From Tethya wilhelma (lineage: Eukaryota > Porifera > Demospongiae > Tethyida > Tethyidae): 64,000 nucleotides of DNA. The stretch covers positions 10,659,593 to 10,723,592 of the forward strand of contig CAXIPT010000001.1 in NCBI GenBank assembly GCA_964030475.1, given 5' to 3'. Below, in pieces: positions 52,901 through 64,000 of the stretch; position 1 is the stretch's first letter, and every line of letters begins with the position of its first letter. The position numbers and the translations under genes were made by a program. The notes beneath the pieces were generated by a model. The model did no database searches and was not told the origin of the DNA. It was given only the letters and a program-made list of their open reading frames with translations.

Positions 52901-53177
52901 TACCAGACATTCCTTTTCCATGGACTATGTCATGCATATGAATAAAAATTCATAGACATTTAAATTTCACAATAAATTTTAACTGTTTGCTTATTTATAG
53001 AGGTTCAACAATCACTTTCAGATTGCTCTTAATGGCAAATATTATGGGAACATAATTTAAGTGCCTAAAGTCTCCATTTATGGTAAACGGAAAATTATAA
53101 ATGGGCATTATATAGCATATGGGGTACAAAAAAAACACGATAAACTACCTTTTCCTTCCTCTTTTGAACGTTGCCAT
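40952..53177 (-). CDS. SUN-domain inner nuclear membrane protein (SUN1/2 type)
   Basis: SUN proteins cross the inner nuclear membrane and bind KASH peptides in the perinuclear space, forming LINC complexes. Start ATG at 53177 (exon 53177-53149, MATFKRGRK), then a 2.9-kb intron and exon 50206-49941 with a basic Ser/Arg nucleoplasmic segment (RRSPRLSQRHERREDP). An acidic exon near 49150 reads GLDESDSESASA. Two hydrophobic segments follow: LLYLAATAILCLDVILL (about 48110) and FWILPLVLFGVVLFLLG (about 47780). Numerous coiled-coil exons lie at 47.6-43.4 kb. The SUN domain (about 42.0-40.95 kb) reads KFDFALESAGGTVILNKCSN, LFGFPLWHVSSTPKVIIQ, GNCWAFDGSKGYATIKL, IPKELSPNGTLSTAPKNFTV, and ends HGNPNYTCVYRVRVHGHY then TAG. 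Confidence 0.9.
42389..43054. mobile_element. Interspersed element with TAAGCCTC-type ends, copy 1
   Basis: The left tip TAAGCTGTGGCGC and right tip GGTGTGTG-like ... AAGGCTTA are inverted. The interior has the conserved stretch CAGATCTCAGAAACTACAGC shared with copies at 49216 and 50905. It is about 666 bp, in a SUN-gene intron. Confidence 0.65.
43878..44087. mobile_element. TACCGTA-type MITE with GCTAGAAATTT arms
   Basis: The left end TACCGTAGAGCTAGAAATTT and reverse-complemented right end TACCGTATAGCTAGAAATTT are near-perfect inverted repeats. It is 210 bp, in a SUN-gene intron. An apparent open frame across it is incidental. Confidence 0.8.
45867..46196. mobile_element. Tigger/pogo-like MITE, AGTAGAACCTC ends
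   Basis: The left end AGTAGAACCTCGATTATCCG and right end GTTGAGGTTCTACTG are inverted. It is the same family as 55150-55495. About 330 bp, no transposase, in a SUN-gene intron. Confidence 0.7.
46470..47127. mobile_element. 658-bp inverted-repeat element with 9-bp target duplication
   Basis: The ends TAGCCTCGTACCCAGG and CCTGGGAACGAGGCTA are inverted. A second inner inverted pair (GCCTGGTAAAACTTCTCACG versus its complement near 47037-47065) makes long nested arms. Both sides are flanked by AATCTAATG, a perfect 9-bp direct repeat. No transposase is present. A 9-bp duplication is typical of Mutator-like elements. Confidence 0.8.
49216..49914. mobile_element. Interspersed element with TAAGCCTC ends, copy 2
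   Basis: The left tip TAAGCCTCGGCGC and right tip TGTGTGAGGCTTA-like (ends at GAGGCTTA) are inverted. It shares the ATCTCAGAAACTACAG core and the terminal ACTACCGTAACCCTCTGCAC region with copy 1. It includes a GACA run near 49850. Confidence 0.65.
50905..51140. mobile_element. Interspersed element with TAAGCCTC ends, truncated copy 3
   Basis: It carries the CAGATCTCAGAAACTACAGC core and ends GGCGAGGCTTA, matching the right halves of copies 1 and 2. The left part is missing. Confidence 0.6.
51193..51296. mobile_element. Short MITE of the TAGCCTC family
   Basis: A 104-bp near-complete hairpin from TAGCCTCGTTCCCAGGCTCC to GGAGCCTGGGCACGAGGCTA. Flanks ATAATATGC and ATAATATGT suggest an 8-9 bp target duplication. 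Confidence 0.8.
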
Positions 53178-57571
<4,394 letters not shown>

Positions 57572-57929
57572 GCTATTCTTGCCCGAGATAATGGAGCACC
57601 TAAGCAACCCCCTGCCCTGTTCAGCCATGTTGTTTGTCCACTCAGAGACGGCACATGAGCTACCCAGCTCAATGATCACATCTGTCGTAAAATTACAGGT
57701 ACAGTGTCAAATTACCATACTGCTGTAAAATGGAAGGTAGTATTATTGATTGCTGAGATACTCTGTTAGACCGAGAGTNCTTCGGGCACATTGTGGTGTT
57801 GAATCAGCCCAATCAACTTTCCATGGAGGCATGTTTGTTATTGGTATTGCCAACCTCGATGTTACGTTGATCATGCCTGAATGCATGTCTATAGAACACA
57901 GCACAACTAAATTTTAAAATAATCATAGT
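57572..57929. other. Sequence after the GRB2 stop, unassigned
   Basis: No confident gene. One plus-strand frame (LARDNGAPKQPPALFS ..., two stops inside) looks like a decayed coding fragment of unknown origin. An ambiguous base at 57779 marks uncertain assembly. Confidence 0.4.
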
Positions 57930-57933
57930 TTAA

Positions 57934-58999
57934 CTAATCATTTATACCTTGGCGTTCATGCTTTATTATGCTGTGGAAATTCAGGTTGTCTAAAATCCAT
58001 ATCCAATGACTTTTGCTTACCAACTCTGTATAATTAGCTTCATGTGTGAGCTTTAGGAGGTATTTCCAGGTTGTTGAATATGATGTACAGACACCCGCAT
58101 GATTGAGGACTGTCATGATCTTAAAAGTATAAAATTATTATAGATTAATGGTCATTTGATAGATTCATGATGATGATTAATTTTCGTTTATAATAGATGC
58201 ATCTACCTTGCGATCAGTTGCCCGTGCCATCAGCATTATCCCCATTAAAAGCTGCCAAGCATTACAGTGTGAAGAGCGAGCATTCATAATGGAACAAATT
58301 GATGTAATTGCCTTCATTTCTTTTGGGTTGAAGTCTTCGTCATCTGTACTGTGAGTAGATACACCAGATCCCATAAATGAGGTGCCTTATCCTTAATTTC
58401 AGCAGCAATAACATCCAAAGAGAATGAATTAAAGGATTCTATTGAATCAAGTCCTCTTGACAACAGGCCACGTTGACGAGAAAGACTATCTGCTTCGTGA
58501 ACATATGCTGATTGTTGTGACTTGAGCTGCTCTATTTGCCTTTCAAAATCTCGTGTATGCTGTTCAAGTTCTGCAGTTTTAACTCTCTCGGCTCTTAACA
58601 GAGATTCATAATCAGGTAATGTTTCCAAGCTCGAGTGGTGGGATACTGGAAGTTGTGAAGACTCTGGAGCCAGTGTTGTGTCCATGGGCATAGCCTCAAT
58701 ACCCATAATACAGGTTACCTTGTCTTTGCCATATCTCCCTTTAGGAAATGCTTCCTTTAATGCCTGCTGTACCTCCGTGTTTTTCACATTAGGAAAGGCT
58801 TCCTTAATGCACCCATTCAAATGTGAAAAGCGAACTCTTTTCACGTCAGGTCCACTTGCATCAGAATGAGCTCTGTATTTTCTCTTTAACCTATTATTAT
58901 ATATTATTATAAGCTCCCTAAATATCCATGGTTTTATTGTCTATAGTACACCATTTGTGTCTTTTGCTTACCAGTTTGTAACTGCACGACATTGATCCA
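57934..58999 (-). pseudogene. Degenerate gene of a multi-copy, probably transposon-derived family
   Basis: The minus-strand first exon at about 58999-58970 (MDQCRAVTNW) is spliced in phase to 58892 onward: a basic start (LKRKYRAHSDA, KRVRFSHLNG) and a coiled coil at about 58560-58480 (LEQHTRDFERQIEQLKSQQS). At about 58360 the frame breaks (DLVYLL versus GSGVSTHSTDDEDF), so a one-base indel is likely. A later fragment near 58100-57940 in another frame (HAGVCTSYSTTWKYLLKLTH, WIWILDNLNFHS) has the Asp-Asn pattern that I associate with large repeated invertebrate element ORFs. I recall similar families as abundant in sponges and cnidarians, but cannot name it. The function of an intact copy is unknown to me. 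Confidence 0.5.
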
Positions 59000-59467
59000 T
59001 CTTGTTATTTCATGCCACATGCTCTGACTGATCTATTTATATGAATCCTTAGTATTTGATTTTCATATTAATAATGTATGATTCCTTAAAATTATAAGTA
59101 ATTCATAATTATCACTTATAATTATGTTCACATTTGTGCTTACTTATCTGTTGTTGTTAAGAGAGTTATATATGTATAATATTATAATGATACTTTCCAA
59201 GTCAACATTAATGTTAAAACCCAAGCAGAACAATGTTTACAAAAATTAATGGTAATAATATTTTATCAAAAATAAACATATATTTAATACTCGGGACACT
59301 TCAAACAGTTAGCAGTAAGTTTGTATTACACTTTATACGGCAATCACGATTATTCTTCTGGTCTAGTATTATACCTGCAGTGAGAAAGATAATGCGTGGG
59401 AGTTAGCGGTTAAATTGCACGTGAATATTTTATACCACTTAGCTCGCGTCCACCTTGGCGTCCACCT
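59000..59467. other. AT-rich intergenic stretch
   Basis: I see nothing codable here. It is very AT-rich up to about 59.3 kb, then a transition to the MITE and piggyBac relic. Confidence 0.55.
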
Positions 59468-59957
59468 CTACGTCACACACGTGATATTTGATACCAGGCT
59501 CTCTCCCTCCTTATTTTCGTAGGAAATATTCGCGAGGGAGGAGCCTGGGAACGAGGCTACATTACTATCACTGTTTTCATAGCTGTCAATTGTAGTATCA
59601 CTCTCACTGTCTGAATCCTGGTACTGCTGTTCATCATCATCATCTGCACAATCTTTACTATCAATTTCAGACATCATGGCAATGACCTGGTCAGCTTCTA
59701 ACCTTGCAGCCATTGCAGAACGCTAGTGTATAGTTGTTGCAGAACAGCTGAAGCTGCACTCGAATTACCCGCGTAAGCTTGTGTTCATATAATAGTAATT
59801 AACATTAGGTAAGGGTCTTTCTTTTTGCATGTCACGGATTCATGACAATCGTCCGCATGCTAAATTATTAGTGTCACGAATACGTGACAATCGTATGAGT
59901 GTAAAAAATTTTATCACTTCCGCTTGTCACGATATCGTGAGAATCGTCCTCTAAGTG
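59468..59957 (-). mobile_element. piggyBac-like transposon relic: 5' end and transposase start
   Basis: The terminus abuts TTAA at 59958-59961. Reading inward on the minus strand it begins CACTTAGAGGACGATTC, then carries three 25-bp palindromic repeats (59925-59949, 59872-59896, 59830-59854). An ATG at 59713 then starts an acidic transposase-like N-terminus (MAARLEADQVIAMMSEIDSK, then Asp/Ser-rich DSDSESD). The frame runs into an inserted MITE after about 50 residues and stops. The catalytic DDD domain is absent. The piggyBac assignment rests on the TTAA, the tip and the acidic N-terminus. Confidence 0.55.
59492..59560. mobile_element. TAGCCTC-family MITE inserted in piggyBac relic
   Basis: A hairpin from CCAGGCTCTCTCCCTCC to GGAGCCTGGGAACGAGGCTA, the same family as 51193-51296. 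It disrupts the transposase-like frame, contributing the in-frame segment FPGSSLANISYENKEGES. Confidence 0.7.
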
Positions 59958-60431
59958 TTAAACACCAGGAACATATTCTAAAGGTGAATAACTTTGTATT
60001 TTTAAACAAAGTTATCTCTCAGTCGAGAATAAAAACTTTTTTTTTTGAGTGACTATGGACCTTGAAAATTTTCTAAGTCTACTCAGGACAGTTAAGGTAG
60101 CTATAGTATAATTTTGGAGCGCACCGCTGTCAATTTGTACTACCTTGTCAAATTGTTGTAAAAGGCTGCTTATGAATATTTAAAAAAATTTATCACGTGG
60201 ACGCATGTTTTTGAATAGGCGTTTTATTAAAGTAAAGTCAAAGACTGCCATCTATGGTTAACCGGTTTGATCAAGAAACGATCGAGTTGCAAGTGCACGA
60301 TAAGCTTTATAAGTAAGATTTACATGTCACTGTCCCTTAATTCTATTTCATTTTCAAGCGCTTTATAATTTAAGTGCCTGTATTAAAATCTCAGTTATAC
60401 ACAATAAAACCTAGAGCCAAGTAGTTCTTAA

Positions 60432-62204
60432 ACGAGGAGTTCGCGTATAAAAGGGCGTGGCCGGGGACGAAATTCGCGCCGTCTGAAAATGGCGTCAGAA
60501 TTTTTTACTTTAGAAAATTGGTAACTAAGCAAGGGACTTACTCGCACGGGTTTTACACTGTGTTTTACTGAGTTTTACTAACCAAACAGCTGCACAAACT
60601 TAGAGCGACACAGAGAGCGCCACAAATGAACAATTGCTGCAGTTTTTGAAGAAAACTACGTGCATTTTGAGAAAGAAGCGTTCTTTTACCATGCCAGGGA
60701 ATAAACTTCTCGAGTGAAAGTGAAAAGGACTCGTTATTGCGTGTCTGAAGATTGATGGACCGTCAATGACGTCCAGAGTTTCTCAAAGTCTCAAAAAATG
60801 AAGCTTGCACTGCTGCTTGTAGCTGCTAGTCTGGTATTTGGAGTCAGGCCATTGGTTCTGAGCCATCTAGTGGTTCTATTTCTAAAGCTCAGGTCAGTAC
60901 TTACAGTTAGAAAACAAAATACGCACACATTTTAGTGTAACAGTTCTTATATCTGTGGTAGGATTATATACAGGTGGTGTTGATGGCCGAATAGTGAGGG
61001 TCAGGATATGTCGATGGTGGCTGTGTCTGCCGTGAAGATCCCTGTGTTAGTGTACTGTCGTTATGATTTCGTGGTCAGTCCATAGTCTGACAGGTGCAGC
61101 AGAGTCTCATCCGTGCTCAAGTTATTACAAGTTTACACCTGTACTTTGTGACAAGTAAGTGGTCTATTTACTGTACATATGTGTATACATGTGATAATAG
61201 CGGAGTCATGTCGTACAAACACAGGTACATGTAATTTTCTTGACCCACATTTACACTTGAGCTTGGCTTATGATGAAATGGTGTTGAAGTCTCCACTTCC
61301 ATGTTGAATTGGGCGTTTTGTCGAGTCCGTTAGCATGAAAACATCCATCTTATTGATGTTTAGTTCATACAATACAAATTTTTGCAAATAATATATGTTA
61401 TTGATGCATGACTGACTATTTTTGTACAGATCAGCTGATATTCAACTTGATAATAAAGATAGAAGAGAGCACCAACTCCACCACAACCAGTGTACCATGT
61501 ACTCTCTTCGTGTTCCTTCTCTACAGCGTCTGTAGGTACCTACTTGACTCACCATCATGATCCCGGTAAGTGATAAAACAACAGCACTGTTATTAGCAAT
61601 TCATAGTACTTCTATTTTGCATAAACAAGCAGTTTACCTTCTAATCCAAACTTTTGCAGGACATGAAATCAGCCAAATATTGCTCTACTCTTCACAAAAT
61701 CAAAGAGACCTCAGTGAGAGTGACTAGAATGGTGTGCTGTCTTGGTACAGTGTTCAGTGATGCCCTGGCAGAAACTAGCACAAGAATTGTGTATTTTTTT
61801 ATACAAAGATGTGCTCTTGTTGTTAATAATTTGTAAAAAAAATAGTGTGAGTCTGTATTGGCAGTGTTACTGCCTGTATTTGCTGTACAAGAAGTATCAA
61901 TGGCTGCCATAGAATACTAAGACCACAGAACAAACAAAATTCTTTGTATTGTTTACAAAATGACATAACAGGTAGTTTTAATTTGGTAACCACTACTACT
62001 GAGCAAGTGTTTTGTGGAAGGTAAGCATCGTAGTGCGTAGTTGTAGCTAAAAGAAAAAAGGAGCTCTGCAAGCGCCATGACGACAGTTTTTTACGTCTGC
62101 GCAAAAGGTCAAAGGTGGTGGCCGGGGATTTTTCTATTTATACCCCGTACCCCGGAAGTGAACGCGGGTAAATAATTGCGTCATTATAAACGCGAACTCC
62201 TCGT
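60432..62204. mobile_element. 1.77-kb non-autonomous element with TTAA target sites
   Basis: The left tip ACGAGGAGTTCGCGT and its exact complement at the right end are each flanked by TTAA (60428-60431 and 62205-62208). TTAA duplication is used by piggyBac and Kolobok elements. No transposase is seen. A short frame at 60798 (MKLALLLVAASLVFG ...) looks like a signal peptide but ends at a donor-like GTCAGT after about 32 residues. I cannot support it as a gene. Confidence 0.7.
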
Positions 62205-62629
62205 TTAAGTAGCTCAGATACGGAGGGCTTGGGAGAGAGGTTCTAGTGTACAGGAAGCCTGAATCTTCCTGTAGGTTAATCTCCATGGCTCGCCAGTCTA
62301 CCTGTATAGTCATTGGAGGGAGAGTTTGATAACTTGAGCTGCATGACCTGTCATGTGCCATCTACCAGTATATGAATAAATTTACGTCGATTCTATAGAT
62401 AGCACGGTGTGTTTTATACTCCCGGCCCTCACTATAGGTCATGATTGATGCTGATGCCTGCATGTGTTTGAGAAACAGCTAAAATTGTAGCCTTCAATAC
62501 ATTAACCAGGTATTTCACATGTACAGTGTATAAATCGATATGCATTGCAATCGATGATCCATATATGGGCATACTAAATTTTCTTTGTTGTGGTTACACA
62601 CTCCCTGTTCAATACATCCTTGAAGCAAA

Positions 62630-62977
62630 TTAAATGATAGTGTTCCACTCATGCTTTAACAATTTCTCGATGATCTTGCAATCAGAGATAGAACAGTCAG
62701 ATTGTGAATGGCATTTGATGAGTTTAGCTTTGTAGTATTCTGAAAGTTTCTTGAAGCGGTGTAAAGTTTTTCTTGATAGGTTGCAACGTTGCTTAAATGC
62801 TTTTCGCAGTTGGTCAAATTCTCCAATGTCCTTCAGATCCTCTTTAGGGAGTATTTTTGTCACTGTTTTTGCTAGCATAGTTTCAAATTGCTGACTAGTT
62901 TTACCATTTGTTATTTGTACTTGAGTTCTATGTGTCATAGATTTCTCTGTGTCTTGTGTCTCTCTCTCGTACATCAT
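62630..62977 (-). CDS. Hypothetical basic C-terminal exon adjoining the minisatellite
   Basis: An open frame of about 110 residues with a Lys-rich, non-repetitive sequence (LAKTVTKILPKEDLKDIGEF, NLSRKTLHRFKKLSEYYKAK) preceded by the YERET repeat motif. The composition looks protein-like and helical. I do not recognise it. It would be the C-terminus of a minus-strand gene whose middle is the 24-bp repeat array and whose upstream exon is at about 63800-63980. Continuity of frame through the array is not established. Confidence 0.35.
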   Translation of the reverse strand: MMYERETQDTEKSMTHRTQVQITNGKTSQQFETMLAKTVTKILPKEDLKDIGEFDQLRKAFKQRCNLSRKTLHRFKKLSEYYKAKLIKCHSQSDCSISDCKIIEKLLKHEWNTII

Positions 62978-63779
62978 GTGAGTCTGTCAGTGGTAAACCA
63001 TGTGTCTCTCTCTCTCTCGTACACCATATGAGTCTGTCAATGGTAAACCATGTGTCGTACACCATGTGACTCTCTCTCTCGTACACCATGTGTCTCTTTC
63101 TCTCGTACACCATGTGAGTCTGTCAGAGGTAAACCATGTGTCTCTCTCTCTCGTACACCATGTGACTCTCTCTCTCGTACACCATGTGACTCTCTCTCTC
63201 ATACACCATGTGTCTCTCTCTCTCATACACCATGTGACTCTCTCTCTCGTACACCGTGTGACTCTTTGTCTTGTACACCATGTGTCTCTTTCTCTCGTAC
63301 ACCATGTGAGTCTGTCAGCGGTAAACCATGTAACTCTCTCTCTCGTACACCATGTGACTCTCTCTCTCGTACACCATGTGACTCTCTCTCTCATACACCA
63401 TGTGTCTCTCTCTCTCGTACACCATGTGACTCTCTCTCTCGTACACCGTGTGACTCTTTGTCTTGTACACCATGTGTCTCTTTCTCTCGTACACCATGTG
63501 AGTCTGTCAGTGGTAAACCATGTGACTCTCTCTCTCGTACACCATGTGACTCTCTCTCTCATACACCATGTGACTCTCTCTCTCGTACACCATGTGATTC
63601 TCTCTCTCGTACACTATGTCTCTCTCTCTCGTACACCATGTGACTCTCTCTCTCGTACACCGTGTGACTCTCTCTTTCGTACACCATGTGTCTCTCTCTC
63701 TCGTACACTCTCTCTCTCGTACACCGTGTGACTCTCTCTCTCGTACACCATGTGTGTCTCTCTCTCGTACACTGTCTTG
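62945..63779. repeat. 24-bp minisatellite with 192-bp higher-order period
   Basis: Tandem units of about 24 bp of the form CTCTCTCTCGTACACCATGTGA. A variant unit containing GAGTCTGTCAG.GGTAAACC recurs at 63121, 63313 and 63505, exactly 192 bp (8 units) apart. Earlier variant copies at about 62985 and 63035 are spaced differently. Because 24 is a multiple of three, most frames stay open, giving 8-residue repeats such as VYERESHM on the minus strand. Confidence 0.92.
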
Positions 63780-63984
63780 TGTAGTGTCATTTCTGGCTCT
63801 CTCTTCTTGTGTACTACGTGTGTCACGGGGTTCTTGATTGCTGATGAATTCGATTTGAGAAAGTGTGCCTTCTGAATTGTAGCATCTGACACTGAAGGCA
63901 GGTAGTGCTATATTTTCAGTTGTGCATTTTTCCCATTTTTGCTGTAACTTGAGGTATGTTTCTTCAAGATATGTTGATCTGTAA
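63780..63984 (-). CDS. Possible upstream exon of the repeat-containing gene
   Basis: Minus-strand sequence following an acceptor-like ATTACAG at about 63985 reads TYLEETYLKLQQKWEKCTTE, NIALPAFSVRCYNSEGTLSQ, IEFISNQEPRDTRSTQEE and then enters the repeat (VRERDTHG). A second frame is also open here. No family is recognised and no start codon is seen. The gene would continue beyond the right edge. Confidence 0.3.
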
Positions 63985-64000
63985 TGTGAAATGGGTGGTC

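Larger units (their letters stand above)
50207..53148 (-). other. First intron of the SUN gene
   Basis: A 2.9-kb intron containing a partial TAAGCCTC element (50905-51140) and a MITE (51193-51296). The remainder (51.3-53.1 kb) shows no coding exon I can support. Confidence 0.65.

Noticed and set aside
60798..60895. Signal-peptide-like short frame inside the TTAA element
   Set aside because: It is about 32 residues to a donor-like site, with no downstream exon I can join. Not enough to call a gene.
62987..63731. Long open frames on both strands across the tandem array, up to 243 codons
   Set aside because: A 24-bp stop-free unit opens most frames automatically, so openness alone is not coding evidence. 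Only the non-repetitive flanks were kept, at low confidence.
62945..63779. CRISPR-like direct repeats
   Set aside because: Units are contiguous with no unique spacers and the genome is eukaryotic, so this is a minisatellite.

Overview
This is an intron-rich, AT-leaning animal genome window. GRB2-, GPS2-, SUN- and PSME4-type proteins and several Death-domain genes point to a metazoan. The short introns (often 50-150 bp), tight head-to-head gene pairs and dense small inverted-repeat elements resemble a demosponge of the Amphimedon type. The species call is inference.

Layout, left to right: a left-truncated DMC1 recombinase (minus, to 2102); a LIM-LIM-RGS-PX protein (plus, 2385-11937) with a minus-strand membrane/Death-domain gene nested in its 4-kb intron; a small coiled-coil protein (plus, 12191-13292); the proteasome activator PA200/PSME4 (minus, 13586-26309); a TTLL11-like tubulin polyglutamylase (plus, 26801-28671); VPS16 (minus, 28781-35220); a Death plus DED-like protein (plus, 35538-37271); a GPS2-like corepressor subunit (minus, 37598-40565); a SUN-domain nuclear envelope protein (minus, 40952-53177); and a GRB2 adaptor (plus, 53668-57571) whose last SH3 domain is cut short. 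From 57.5 kb to the right edge the sequence is mostly mobile elements: a degenerate multi-copy element gene, a piggyBac-like relic, a 1.77-kb TTAA-flanked inverted-repeat element, and a 24-bp minisatellite with a 192-bp higher-order period.

The genes do not form one pathway. They are mainly housekeeping and signalling genes: meiotic recombination, proteasome, cilia/tubulin modification, endolysosomal tethering, nuclear envelope and receptor tyrosine kinase signalling. Four pairs start head to head within about 280-500 bp (DMC1/LIM-RGS-PX, PSME4/TTLL11, VPS16/Death, SUN/GRB2) and probably share promoters. CRE/ATF-like TGACGTCA or TTACGTCA sites recur in several gene-start regions.

The points I find most unusual are the LIM-LIM-RGS-PX architecture, DMC1 micro-exons of 8, 14 and 21 nt, and the apparent loss of half the C-terminal SH3 of GRB2 beside mobile DNA. 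Exon boundaries were read by eye from GT/AG signals, phase and similarity to remembered families. No alignment was run.
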